Below are positions 7,948 to 16,352 of a stretch of DNA of 64,000 nucleotides, piece by piece (positions within the stretch are counted from its first letter, which is position 1; each line of letters opens with the position of its first letter). The stretch is from Arthrobacter sp. CAU 1506 (GTDB lineage: Bacteria; Actinomycetota; Actinomycetes; Actinomycetales; Micrococcaceae), in assembly GCF_005047635.1 (NCBI RefSeq), contig NZ_SUKC01000009.1, positions 124,001 to 188,000 of the forward strand. The letters are read 5' to 3'. The notes below the pieces were generated by a model, which was not told the origin of the DNA, searched no databases, and was given only the letters and a program-made list of their open reading frames with translations. The position numbers were made by a program, and so were the translations under genes.

Positions 7948-8948
7948 AGATTTTGCTCTGGCATGTCCACGGTGGATGGACCGACGCCTTTGTCCGCGGC
8001 CGCCACGAGTACCTGCTCCCCGCCACGTCCGAGGGCGGCGCGTGGGGGTTGGGCCGCGCCGGCCGCGACTGGCCGCCGTCGGTGCGGGACGTGGAGCCGG
8101 GCCGGCTACGCGACGAAGAACCCGATGTGGTGGTGCTGCAGCGGCCCGAGGAGATTGCCGAATGTGAGCGGCTGCTGGGCCGCCGGCCGGGACGGGACAT
8201 TCCCGCGGTGTTTTTGGAGCACAACACGCCCAAGGGCGATGTGCCCAACTCGCTGCATCCGCTGGCCGACCAGCAGGACATGACGGTGGTGCATGTCACC
8301 CACTTCAACGAGTTGTTCTGGGACTGTGGAACGGCGCGGACCACCGTGATCGAGCACGGCATCGTGGACCCCGGAAAGCTCTACACCGGGGAACTGGAAC
8401 GGCAGGGCGTGGTGGTCAACGAACCGGTACGCCGCTGGCGCGTCACCGGGACAGACCTGCTGCCGGCCTTTGCGCAAACCGGGCCACTGGAAGTGTTCGG
8501 CATGGGAACCGACCAGCTGGCCGCAGCGACCGGGCTGGGTCCCGACCAGTTGCGTGTCCGCGGGGATTTGCCCAGCCACCTGCTGCACGCCGAGCTGGCC
8601 CGCTGCCGGCTCTATCTGCACCCGCTGCGCTGGACTTCGCTGGGCCTGGCGCTCCTGGAAGCCATGCATCTGGGCATGCCGGTAGTAGCGCTGGCCAGCA
8701 CCGAGGCCGCCCGGGCGGTTCCACCGGAGGCCGGTGCCATCTCCACGGACGTGGAGCAGCTGCGCCGCCAAGCGGCACGGCTGCTCACCGATCCGGACGA
8801 GGCAGCGGCACGCGGCGCCGTCGCGCGAGAGGCCGCACTGCAGAACTACGGGCTGCAGGCCTTCCTGGACAACTGGGACAGCCTGCTGGCCGAGACCACA
8901 ACACGCACCGGACGGGCCATGGCCGCCAACGAAAGGAGAGAGCCGTGA
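7944..8948 (+). CDS. Glycosyltransferase, GT4/GT-B-like
   Basis: Protein of 334 residues opening [19 protein letters not shown]. The first half resembles an acceptor domain with a WPPSVRDV segment and [14 protein letters not shown]. The second half has the C-terminal Rossmann pattern and a retaining GT4-type donor site ([25 protein letters not shown], the usual E-x7-E region reduced to a single clear Glu). It ends with an [15 protein letters not shown] helix. Donor and acceptor are unknown; the operon position suggests an outer or linking sugar of the heptose glycan. Starts at ATGA over the previous stop. Confidence 0.8.
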   Translation: MKILLWHVHGGWTDAFVRGRHEYLLPATSEGGAWGLGRAGRDWPPSVRDVEPGRLRDEEPDVVVLQRPEEIAECERLLGRRPGRDIPAVFLEHNTPKGDVPNSLHPLADQQDMTVVHVTHFNELFWDCGTARTTVIEHGIVDPGKLYTGELERQGVVVNEPVRRWRVTGTDLLPAFAQTGPLEVFGMGTDQLAAATGLGPDQLRVRGDLPSHLLHAELARCRLYLHPLRWTSLGLALLEAMHLGMPVVALASTEAARAVPPEAGAISTDVEQLRRQAARLLTDPDEAAARGAVAREAALQNYGLQAFLDNWDSLLAETTTRTGRAMAANERREP

Positions 8949-10207
8949 GGATATCGATGGTTTCCGAACATGCCAGCCCGCTGGCCGCGCTCGGCGGGGT
9001 GGACGCAGGCGGCCAGAACGTACACGTGGCCGCCCTTTCCGCAGCGTTGGCCCGGCGCGGCCACACCGTGAGCGTCTACACCCGCCGCGATGACCCAATG
9101 CTGCCGGTCCGCGTCGTCATGAGGCCCGGGGTGGAAGTGGTCCATATCAACGCCGGCCCGCCGGAACCGGTCCCGAAGGACGAACTGCTGCCGTTCATGG
9201 GCCAGCTGGCCGACGGCATCAGCGCTGACTGGGCGGCGAACCCGCCGGACGTGGTGCACGCGCATTTCTGGATGTCCGGCGTCGCTGCGCTCGACGCCGC
9301 CCGCCGCCCTGGCGGCTGCCCGGTGCCGGTGCTGCAGACCTTCCATGCACTGGGCACCGTGAAGCGACGCCACCAGGGCGCCCAGGACACCAGCCCGGCA
9401 CAGCGGGCCTGGCTGGAACCTTCCGTGGGCCGCGAGGTGGACCGGATCATCGCCACCTGTTCGGACGAGGTGTTCGAGCTGGCGGCCATGGGCATCCCGC
9501 GCGGCCATGTGTCCATCGCGCCCTGCGGGGTGGACTTGGGGCTTTTCAGCGCCGACGGCGAGGCCGAACGTCGCGGCCGGACCCACCGGATTGTCACCCT
9601 GGGCAGGCTGGTTCCCCGCAAGGGCACCGATCTGGCCGTGCGCGCCCTGCGGCTGCTCAAGGACCAGGGCCTTGACGACGTCGAGCTGCTGGTAGTGGGC
9701 GGGTCTGCCGGGGCGGCCGGGCTGGCGTCCGACCCGGAGGCGCAGCGGCTGCGCAACGTGGCCCGCGACCTCGGCGTGGAAGACCAACTGGTGCTGCGCG
9801 GCCAGCTGTCCCAGACGGAAATCCCGCCGGTGCTGCGCAGCGCCGACGTGGTCATCTGCGCGCCGTGGTACGAACCGTTCGGGATTGTTCCGCTGGAAGC
9901 GATGGCCTGCGGTGTCCCGGTGGTCGCGGCCTCGGTCGGCGGCCTGATCGACACCGTGGTGGACCGGAAGACCGGGCTGCACGTGCCGCCGCGCGATCCG
10001 CAGGCGGTGGCGGACGCCGTGGCCGAGCTGCTGGCCGATCCGCAGTTGCGCCGGGAACTTGGCAAAGCCGGGCAACACCGCGTCCGCACCCGCTACAGCT
10101 GGGACCGGGTGGCGGCGGACACCGAAAAGGCCTATCACTTGGCGGTCAGCCACGCGTCCAGCGCAGTCACCGCCGGAGCGCGGCAACTGGAAGGAGAGGC
10201 ACTGTGA
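8945..10207 (+). CDS. Glycosyltransferase family 4
   Basis: Retaining GT-B enzyme of 420 residues (GTG start overlapping the previous TGA). The N-terminal domain has [20 protein letters not shown] with the Gly-rich acceptor loop and [11 protein letters not shown]; the C-terminal donor domain has [18 protein letters not shown] and [23 protein letters not shown] with both glutamates of the E-x7-E motif. The layout resembles sucrose-phosphate-synthase or MshA-like GT4 enzymes that use UDP- or GDP-sugars. A role in mycothiol synthesis is less likely, since it sits in a heptose operon. The last 25 residues look like a linker. Confidence 0.88.
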   Translation: MRISMVSEHASPLAALGGVDAGGQNVHVAALSAALARRGHTVSVYTRRDDPMLPVRVVMRPGVEVVHINAGPPEPVPKDELLPFMGQLADGISADWAANPPDVVHAHFWMSGVAALDAARRPGGCPVPVLQTFHALGTVKRRHQGAQDTSPAQRAWLEPSVGREVDRIIATCSDEVFELAAMGIPRGHVSIAPCGVDLGLFSADGEAERRGRTHRIVTLGRLVPRKGTDLAVRALRLLKDQGLDDVELLVVGGSAGAAGLASDPEAQRLRNVARDLGVEDQLVLRGQLSQTEIPPVLRSADVVICAPWYEPFGIVPLEAMACGVPVVAASVGGLIDTVVDRKTGLHVPPRDPQAVADAVAELLADPQLRRELGKAGQHRVRTRYSWDRVAADTEKAYHLAVSHASSAVTAGARQLEGEAL

Positions 10208-10983
10208 AACGCGCAGTCACGGGCGGTAGCCCAACAACCGCCAGCACCGGTGCGCTGACCTCTGCCGGGCCGATTGCCTCGGCGCGGACCGCAGCCTATC
10301 TCTGGCCGCCCGGCCCTGCACTCGTCCCGGTGCCTGCGGTTCTCGAGCGGCAGACCGGAAACGAAGCGGTGGACGCAGTGCTGGCACACCTGGGCGCCGT
10401 CGAGCCCGCAGTGCAGTCGCTGCGTGCCCAGGCGGCCCAACTGGCCGGCTGGGGGAGCGAGCTGGCCCGGCGACTGCTGGCCGGCGGGCGCCTGCTGGCA
10501 GCCGGCAACGGCGGCTCCGCCGCAGAAGCACAGCACCTGACCGCTGAACTGGTGGGCCGTTTCGACGGCGAACGCCAGGCCTTCTCCGCCATCTCACTGC
10601 ATGCGGACACGTCCGCCGTCACGGCGATTTCCAACGACTACGGCTACGACCATCTCTTTGCCCGGCAGGTGCTGGGCCACGGGCGGCCCGGCGATGTGCT
10701 GCTCCTGCTGACCACCAGCGGCAAGAGTGAGAACCTGCTGCGTGCCGCCGAGACAGCCCGCGGCATCGGCGTCACCAGCTGGGCGTTGACCGGCAGTGCG
10801 CCGAACCCGCTGACCAGGCTCTGCGACGACTATGTGGCCGTGGACGCGCAGCCCGCCAATGTGCAGGAAGGCCACCTGATGGCACTGCACGCCCTGTGCC
10901 GGGCGTTCGACGCCGAAGTGGCCCGGCACGGAAACGGCGCCGGAGCGCAGCACGGGCCGCAGGGCAGGGCGGCAGGATCATGA
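10204..10983 (+). CDS. gmhA: Sedoheptulose-7-phosphate isomerase (GmhA-type SIS protein)
   Basis: SIS-domain isomerase predicted to convert sedoheptulose 7-phosphate to D-glycero-D-manno-heptose 7-phosphate, the first committed step. The phosphosugar loop [20 protein letters not shown] (from residue 101) includes the family's catalytic Glu115, [12 protein letters not shown] follows at about 170, and [13 protein letters not shown] near the C-terminus carries the conserved His. The 259-residue chain has about 55 extra N-terminal residues (Thr/Ala/Pro-rich) compared with the usual ~190-residue GmhA. The GTG at 10204 overlaps the previous stop; an internal start at the SIS domain cannot be excluded but has no overlap or SD in its favour. 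Confidence 0.9.
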   Translation: MKRAVTGGSPTTASTGALTSAGPIASARTAAYLWPPGPALVPVPAVLERQTGNEAVDAVLAHLGAVEPAVQSLRAQAAQLAGWGSELARRLLAGGRLLAAGNGGSAAEAQHLTAELVGRFDGERQAFSAISLHADTSAVTAISNDYGYDHLFARQVLGHGRPGDVLLLLTTSGKSENLLRAAETARGIGVTSWALTGSAPNPLTRLCDDYVAVDAQPANVQEGHLMALHALCRAFDAEVARHGNGAGAQHGPQGRAAGS

Positions 10984-12341
10984 GGATTGTGGTGGTGGGC
11001 GACGTCCTGCTCGACGCCGATGTGGAAGGGGCAGCCACCAGGCTGAGTCCGGACGGGCCGGTGCCGGTGGTGGATGCCGCCGAAACGACCTACCGCGCCG
11101 GGGGAGCGGGGCTGGTGGCCCGGATGCTGGTCCGTGACGGCCGGGACGTCCTCTTGGTCACGGCATTGTCCGACGACGAGGCCTCCTCTCGGCTGCACGA
11201 TGCCTTGGACGGCATCCCCGTCGTGGCCGGACCGACCGGAGCTCCAACGCCGGTGAAGACCCGCATCCGCGCCGGCGGCCAGTCGGTGGTCAGGGTGGAC
11301 GAAGGCTGCGCCCCCGCCCCGTTGCCGGTCCCGACACTGGAGATGTTGGAGGCGCTCGGGACGGCCGACGCCATCATCGTGGCGGACTACGGCCGCGGAC
11401 TGGCCGCAGCACCCGCGCTGCGCGATGCGCTGGCGCCGCTGGTGCACCGGATCCCGGTGGTCTGGGATCCGCACCCCGCCGGCCCGGATCCGATGGAGGG
11501 CGTGGCTGCCGCGACGCCGAACCTGCCGGAGGCCCTGCGGATGGCCGGGCTGGAAAAGGGCGGTACCGGTGCAGCAGCGCTCGCCGCCGCGGAACTGCGC
11601 TCGCGCTGGAACAGCAGCGCCGTCGTCGTCACCCTGGGCGAGGAGGGGGCGATGATCCAGCAGGACGGGGAATTGCCGCAGGCCATTCCCGCCCCCGCGA
11701 CGGAGGCGGCCGACACCTGCGGGGCCGGCGACCGGTTCGCCGCTTCGCTGGCAACGGCCTTGGCGTCCGGGCAGCCGCTGAACACCGCGGTGGAGGAGGC
11801 GGTCAGGCAGGCGGCGGCCTTTCTGGCTTCCGGCGGCGTGGCCTCGTTGCGGCAGGACAGGGAACCGGTCCCATTGCGCGGGCCGGAAGTGGACGCCATG
11901 CGGGTCGCCGCGCAGGTCCGCGAAGCCGGCGGCACGGTGGTGGCCACCGGAGGCTGCTTCGACCTGCTGCACGCAGGCCACGCGCGGACGTTGGCTGCCG
12001 CACGGAAGCTGGGCGACTGCCTGGTTGTCTGCCTCAATTCGGACGATTCGGTCCGCCGCCTGAAAGGCGAGGGACGCCCGATCATGAACCAGCGGGATCG
12101 CGCCGAGCTGCTGCTGGCACTGGAGTGCGTGGACGCCGTGCTGGTTTTCGATGAAGCCACGCCCGAATCGGCGCTGGAACGGTTGCGGCCGGACATCTGG
12201 GTCAAGGGCGGCGACTACACCGCCGACCAGCTGCCCGAAGCCCGGCTGCTCCAGTCCTGGGGCGGGCAGACCATCACGGTGCCCTACTACCCGGCCCGTT
12301 CCACTACCGGCTTGGCCGCCGCGCTGGCGAAAGTCGGCTGA
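10980..12341 (+). CDS. Bifunctional heptose kinase/nucleotidyltransferase-like protein (HldE paralogue 1)
   Basis: A 453-residue fusion. Residues 1-300 are a PfkB/ribokinase-type kinase ([12 protein letters not shown] opening, DTCGAGD with GAGD at 248-251). About 310-453 is a cytidylyltransferase-like domain with GGCFDLLHAGHARTL (H331-x-G-H334), LNSDDSVRRLKG and VKGGDY. In HldE these steps phosphorylate heptose-7-P at O1 and adenylylate heptose-1-P. The kinase is shorter than HldE's, and the usual GGAANVA segment reads GGAGLVARML, so kinase specificity may have changed. Last gene of the coupled chain; a 25-bp tandem repeat follows its stop. Confidence 0.85.
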   Translation: MRIVVVGDVLLDADVEGAATRLSPDGPVPVVDAAETTYRAGGAGLVARMLVRDGRDVLLVTALSDDEASSRLHDALDGIPVVAGPTGAPTPVKTRIRAGGQSVVRVDEGCAPAPLPVPTLEMLEALGTADAIIVADYGRGLAAAPALRDALAPLVHRIPVVWDPHPAGPDPMEGVAAATPNLPEALRMAGLEKGGTGAAALAAAELRSRWNSSAVVVTLGEEGAMIQQDGELPQAIPAPATEAADTCGAGDRFAASLATALASGQPLNTAVEEAVRQAAAFLASGGVASLRQDREPVPLRGPEVDAMRVAAQVREAGGTVVATGGCFDLLHAGHARTLAAARKLGDCLVVCLNSDDSVRRLKGEGRPIMNQRDRAELLLALECVDAVLVFDEATPESALERLRPDIWVKGGDYTADQLPEARLLQSWGGQTITVPYYPARSTTGLAAALAKVG

Positions 12342-12414
12342 CGCACCGGACCCTCAACAATCCAGTCGCACCGGACCCTTAACAATCCATTCGCATTGGA
12401 CCCAACAATCCAGT
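12342..12414. repeat. 25-bp tandem repeat immediately after a stop codon, three copies
   Basis: Copies begin at 12342, 12367 and 12392: CGCACCGGACCCTCAACAATCCAGT, its near-identical second copy and a slightly shortened third. The first copy starts at the base following the TGA of hldE paralogue 1. The AACAATCCA core is shared by all three. It lies between that stop and the SD of the SDR gene. Confidence 0.85.
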
Positions 12415-12511
12415 GGAGAGAAGAGAAGAACTACGGGCCCTTGGGATGCCGTTTTCTTTCCACTCAATAACCCGGGTGAGATCCCTCATCCCTGAACCTT
12501 AGGAGGAAAAC

Positions 12512-13213
12512 ATGAGCAGTGCAGCAACCAACCCCGGCCGGGTCCTGGTCACCGGCGGAGGATCCGGGCTGGGCGCGGCGGTCGTGGACGCGGTCCTGGC
12601 AGCCGGCGGCACACCGGTGGTGCTGGACCGCGACGTGAGCCGGGTAAGCCAGGCCAAGAGCGTGGAGGTCGACGTCGCCGACCGCGCCGCCGTCGAAGCA
12701 GCCGTGCAGCAGGCCGCGGACACGCTCGGCGGGCTGGACGCCGTGGTGACGGCAGCGGGCATTGACCGCTGCGGCCGGCTGGAGGACGTCCCCGCAGAGG
12801 AATGGGAGAAGGTCATTGGCGTCAACCTGATGGGCACGGTCTCGGTGGTGCGGGCGGCACTGCCGCATCTGATGTCCTCGCACGGCCGGGTCATTACGGT
12901 GGCCTCGTCGCTGGGGATCAAGGCCGTCTCCGACGCCACCGCCTATTGCGCCTCCAAGTTCGGCGTGGTCGGTTTCAGCCGCGCGCTGGCGGCGGAGACC
13001 CGCGGGCAGATCGGCGTCACCACCATGATTCCGGCCGGCATGAAGACCAGATTCTTCGACGACCGCACCGAGCAGTACAAGCCGCAGGACGACTCCAGGC
13101 TCAACGACCCGGAACGCGTGGCCGAAGCCATCATCTTTGCGCTCTCACAGCCCAAAGGCTGCGAAGTGCGCGAGATGGTCATTTGCCACGAAGAAGAAGA
13201 CTCGTGGCCCTAA
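12512..13213 (+). CDS. Short-chain dehydrogenase/reductase (classical SDR)
   Basis: Classical SDR of 233 residues. The nucleotide-binding TGGGSGLG is at 14-21, an acidic DVDVADR-type segment suggests NAD(H) or loose cofactor choice, TAAGI corresponds to the NNAG region, and the catalytic set is ASS (Ser132/133) with Y145-C-A-S-K149. The SD CTTAGGAGGAAAACATG is strong. It is not an extended SDR, so it does not look like an HldD epimerase. A sugar-modifying role in the heptose locus is inference only. Its tail overlaps the opposing GT9 gene by 35 bp. Confidence 0.85.
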   Translation: MSSAATNPGRVLVTGGGSGLGAAVVDAVLAAGGTPVVLDRDVSRVSQAKSVEVDVADRAAVEAAVQQAADTLGGLDAVVTAAGIDRCGRLEDVPAEEWEKVIGVNLMGTVSVVRAALPHLMSSHGRVITVASSLGIKAVSDATAYCASKFGVVGFSRALAAETRGQIGVTTMIPAGMKTRFFDDRTEQYKPQDDSRLNDPERVAEAIIFALSQPKGCEVREMVICHEEEDSWP

Positions 13214-14369
13214 GCTGACGGAGATCCGCGTAGACATCCTCGGCGCGGATCTCCGCGGTCAAGGAAAATTCATGCGGGCATCGTTCTGCCGTCCAGCCCA
13301 CCTGGGTCAGATCTGCGCCGCAGAACGGACAGCGCGTCATCCAGGACATATGCACCCGGTGCAGGGTCCGGCCCAGCGCCCCGGCCATGATCATGTTTCC
13401 CACCCAGTAGATGCCCACCGTCGGGGTTCCGACGGCCTGGGCCAGATGCCGCGGCCCGCTGTCGTTGCCCAGCATCACGTCGCTGGCCCGCAGCACCGCG
13501 GACAGCTCATCCAATCCGAGCCGGCCGGCCACCGAACTGATGCTGCCGCCGCTGGCTGATCCGGCCGTCTCGCGGCCCCGTTCCACCACCTCGTCCGCCA
13601 GCGCGGCGTCGGACGGATCGCCCACCACCAGGACCTGACATCCGTCGTCGGCCGCCCAAGCCGCCACCTGGCCAAAGTGCGACGCCGGCCACCTCCTCCG
13701 CTGGTCGGTGGCACCTGGATGGATGGTCACCAGCGAGGGCCGGCCGTCGTCGAGCAGCCCGGCCAGCAACGTTTCCTCGTCGGCCAACGGCTTCAGTTCC
13801 GGCTGGAGCGCGGCAGGGGCGGCGCCGGCCAGGCCCACCACCTCCAGCGCACGCAACACCTCGTGCTGGTAGTAAAGGTAGGGGATGGACCGCTCCAGCT
13901 GAGCCGCATCTTCGGTCCGGGTACCCACCGTGTGGCGTGCGCCCAGTTCCAGCAGGAACGGGTTGGAAAACCTTCCGCCGCCGTGCAACTGCACCGCCAG
14001 GTCGAACTGCTCGCCGCGCATCCGCTGCTGGAACTCCGCCACTGCCCGCGGGTCCTCCGGTCCCGGCCGGACCCCCTCCGCGAACGGCAGCGGCTCTACC
14101 CGGTGTACCGGGCCGGACCGGCCGCGGAACAGGGCCGCGTGGGCCTCGGTGCCCAAGAGCGTCACGGTCGCCTCCGGATAGGCGGCGGCCAGCGATGCCA
14201 GGGCGGGAACCGAAAACAGCACGTCGCCCAAACCACCGCCGCGGAGAACCGCAATGTTCTGTACATCGTCGAAGGGCTGCAGCACCGGTCCGACTCCAAG
14301 GCCGTGCCTGGCTTCGGCACTCAACCTCTGGTCGCCGAAAGCGGCGCCTCCTGTGGAGGACTCGGTCAT
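13179..14369 (-). CDS. Glycosyltransferase family 9 (ADP-heptosyltransferase-like), copy C
   Basis: GT9 enzyme of 396 residues. The N-terminal motif NIAVLRGGGLGDVLFSVPALASL starts near residue 38. The donor domain has TIHPGATDQRRRWPASHFG and MLGNDSGPRHLAQAVGTPTVGIYW, the family DSGxxHxA motif. Unusually, the C-terminal region carries RCPFCGADL followed by ERCPHEF, which could form a small metal site. The start at 14369 has an excellent AGGAGGTGGAG SD; a longer reading frame upstream lacks one. Together with copies A and B it gives three GT9 enzymes in about 9 kb. Confidence 0.88.
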   Translation of the reverse strand: MTESSTGGAAFGDQRLSAEARHGLGVGPVLQPFDDVQNIAVLRGGGLGDVLFSVPALASLAAAYPEATVTLLGTEAHAALFRGRSGPVHRVEPLPFAEGVRPGPEDPRAVAEFQQRMRGEQFDLAVQLHGGGRFSNPFLLELGARHTVGTRTEDAAQLERSIPYLYYQHEVLRALEVVGLAGAAPAALQPELKPLADEETLLAGLLDDGRPSLVTIHPGATDQRRRWPASHFGQVAAWAADDGCQVLVVGDPSDAALADEVVERGRETAGSASGGSISSVAGRLGLDELSAVLRASDVMLGNDSGPRHLAQAVGTPTVGIYWVGNMIMAGALGRTLHRVHMSWMTRCPFCGADLTQVGWTAERCPHEFSLTAEIRAEDVYADLRQLRATSLLLRGK

Positions 14370-14937
14370 CTCCACCTCCTGGGTCCCAGCCCGCGGCCGT
14401 CGGTGTAGTCCGGCTGCGGGGATTCGTATCTGCAGCAGTCCCGGAGCATTCTGCGAGCCACAGCCCCAATACATCCCGCCCTCGCGGGCGCCCCTCGTGA
14501 ACTTCACCCTAAAACGCATCAGGGCTGCTGGCCAGAGCCGGCAGCCCTCGTGAAGGTGCTCCCGGGCCCCCTTCGAAACCCTGCTGTGTCCCGAAGGAAA
14601 CCCGGGACGGCCGGGAAGCCGGTAGGGCCCGGCCGCCAAGAAAACCCCGGCCGTTGTTGGACAGAAACCATGCCCACGTCGGGAAGAAAACCGGCTGCTG
14701 GCACCCACAAAACCAAGGCCGCGGTGGAGAAATCCGGCTACGGCGGAGACTGTCTGAAAGCGCCCGGCGAGGGGTAGGAAACCAGTACCACGCGATGCGG
14801 CAGGCGCTGCCGTCGGCGGCGGGTCCGGCGGAGGCGAACCCGCCCGCGGCGGACGGCGCACCGGTATGGCGTATATGTGGACCTGCACCAGCGACCAGCG
14901 GGCCGGCCTTGGCCCCGCCTTGGACGGAAGGAGCGAT
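14370..14937. other. 568-bp divergent intergenic region, no gene supported
   Basis: Lies between the leftward GT9 copy C and the rightward aldehyde dehydrogenase, so it should hold both promoters. Open frames cross it in several phases but none has a convincing start or a protein-like composition. Between about 14590 and 14735 an irregular series of GAAAACC-like motifs recurs (GGAAACCCGG, AGAAAACCCCGG, AGAAACCATG, AGAAAACCGG, ACAAAACCAAGG) with GGCCGGG stretches between. They could be degenerate repeats or protein-binding sites; nothing else is evident. Confidence 0.5.
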
Positions 14938-16332
14938 ATGACCACCGATTCCGATACTGCCCGGGACATTGCCTCACTGGAGGTGTACGACCCCAGAGAC
15001 GGCAGCCTGGTGGGAGCGCTGGAGGAAGCGACTTCGGACGATGTGCTCGCCGCCGCTGCTTCCGCCAAGGCGGCCCAACCCGGCTGGGCCGGGACCGACG
15101 CTGCCGCCCGCGGGGAACTGCTGGAAGCCGTCGCCGCAGCTCTGCAGGAGCACGCCGGTGAGCTTGCCGAGTTGAACGCGCGCGAAACCGGACGACCCGA
15201 GCAGGAAGCCTTGGAGGGCGTCATGGCCGGGGCCGGAACGCTGCGCCAGTACGCGCAGCTGGGTCCGGTGCACCGCGGCCGCAGCCTGCGCGGCGGCCAG
15301 TTGAACGTTGACTACTCGGTCAACGAACCTCGCGGCGTGGCGGCGGTGCTCACCCCTTGGAACGATCCGGTGGCGGTGGCGGCGGGGCTGTTGGGCGCGG
15401 CGCTGGCGGCCGGCAACACCGTGCTGCACAAACCCAGCGAACGCTGCCCGCACCTGGGCGCGCTATTGGGCCGGATTTTCGCCGACGTGCTGCCGGCGCA
15501 CGTCATGACCACGTTGACCGGCGGTCCGGCCGTGGGTGCTGCGCTTGCCAGTGATCCGGACGTGGACGTCATCGCGCACATGGGCTCCAGCCTCGCCGGT
15601 GCCAGGATTGCCCGGGCTGCGGCGCTCACCGGGGCCCATGTCATCCGCGAGAACGGCGGCAATGATCCGCTGCTCGTGGACGAGGGCGTCGACCCGGCTT
15701 GGGCGGCCGAGCAGGCGGCCATCGGGGCGTTTGCCAACAGTGGGCAGATTTGCACCTCGGTCGAACGCATCTACGTGCACCGGGCCGTCGCCGAGCCGTT
15801 CTGCGAAGCGCTGGCTGCCGAGGCCCGCAAGCGCAACGCAGGAGGCCTGGCCCCGCTGGTGGACCGCAGGCTGAGGGACAGCGTGCACGCGCACGTCGCC
15901 GAGGCGCTCTCGCTGGGTGCGGTTGCCGCGGAAGGCGGTGCCGTGCCCGAAGGCCCCGGCTCGCACTACCCGGCGACCGTCCTGCTGGACTGCGCCGACC
16001 ACATGGCCGTGATGCAGGAGGAGACCTTCGGTCCAGTGGCCCCGGTCCAGGTGGTGGACAGCTTCGACGACGGGCTCAAGCTGGCGGCGGCGGGCCGATA
16101 CGGCTTGGCCGCCACCGTCCTGACGGCGGACATGGAGCATGCACACCGTGCCGCGGCGGTGCTCCAGGTCGGAACCGTCAAGGTCAACGCAGTCTTCGGC
16201 GGCGCGCCCGGCGGCTCCGCCCAGCCCCGCAGGGCCAGCGGCGACGGCTTTGGCTACGGGCCCGAACTGCTGGACGAATTCAGCACGGTCAAAGTGGTCC
16301 ACATGGGCCTGCCCGGCGGAGCCCGGCCATGA
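14938..16332 (+). CDS. Aldehyde dehydrogenase family protein
   Basis: NAD(P)-dependent ALDH of 464 residues. The cofactor/oxyanion segment VLTPWNDPVAVAAG, general base Glu238 within RENGGNDP and nucleophile Cys272 within SGQICTSVERIYV are intact, and EETFGPVAPV is present near the C-terminus. The SD in CGGAAGGAGCGATATG sets the start. Substrate unknown. Its stop overlaps the start of the second hldE gene, so it is translationally coupled to heptose activation. That is unusual for an ALDH and suggests oxidation or detoxification of a sugar-derived aldehyde (inference). ENGGNDP in place of the common ELGGKNP marks a divergent subfamily. Confidence 0.85.
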   Translation: MTTDSDTARDIASLEVYDPRDGSLVGALEEATSDDVLAAAASAKAAQPGWAGTDAAARGELLEAVAAALQEHAGELAELNARETGRPEQEALEGVMAGAGTLRQYAQLGPVHRGRSLRGGQLNVDYSVNEPRGVAAVLTPWNDPVAVAAGLLGAALAAGNTVLHKPSERCPHLGALLGRIFADVLPAHVMTTLTGGPAVGAALASDPDVDVIAHMGSSLAGARIARAAALTGAHVIRENGGNDPLLVDEGVDPAWAAEQAAIGAFANSGQICTSVERIYVHRAVAEPFCEALAAEARKRNAGGLAPLVDRRLRDSVHAHVAEALSLGAVAAEGGAVPEGPGSHYPATVLLDCADHMAVMQEETFGPVAPVQVVDSFDDGLKLAAAGRYGLAATVLTADMEHAHRAAAVLQVGTVKVNAVFGGAPGGSAQPRRASGDGFGYGPELLDEFSTVKVVHMGLPGGARP

Positions 16333-16352
16333 GCACCCCGGCCATGAGCACC
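16323..16352. repeat. 15-bp tandem duplication of a start codon region
   Basis: CCGGCCATGAGCACC occurs twice in direct succession (16323-16337 and 16338-16352), duplicating the ATG of hldE paralogue 2 in frame, so the protein begins MSTPAMSTPL. The first ATG overlaps the aldehyde dehydrogenase stop. Neither ATG has a clear SD, consistent with coupled re-initiation. Confidence 0.85.

Noticed and set aside
8945-10207. GT4 enzyme as mycothiol synthase MshA
   Set aside because: The motif set is general for GT4, and tight coupling to gmhA and GT9 genes argues for a glycan role.
12512-13213. SDR as an HldD-type heptose epimerase
   Set aside because: It is a short classical SDR (TGGGSGLG, YCASK) and lacks the extended-SDR length and motifs of HldD.
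14519-14716. Small leftward frame with repeated PGF-like words in the GT9-ALDH gap
   Set aside because: The repeats come from irregular GAAAACC/CCGG DNA words, there is no SD, and the composition is not protein-like.
13179-15224. A very long leftward open frame (681 codons) extending GT9 copy C far upstream
   Set aside because: The upstream part is antisense to the aldehyde dehydrogenase start and low in protein-like character. The AGGAGGTGGAG SD at 14369 and the GT9 N-terminal motif mark the true start.
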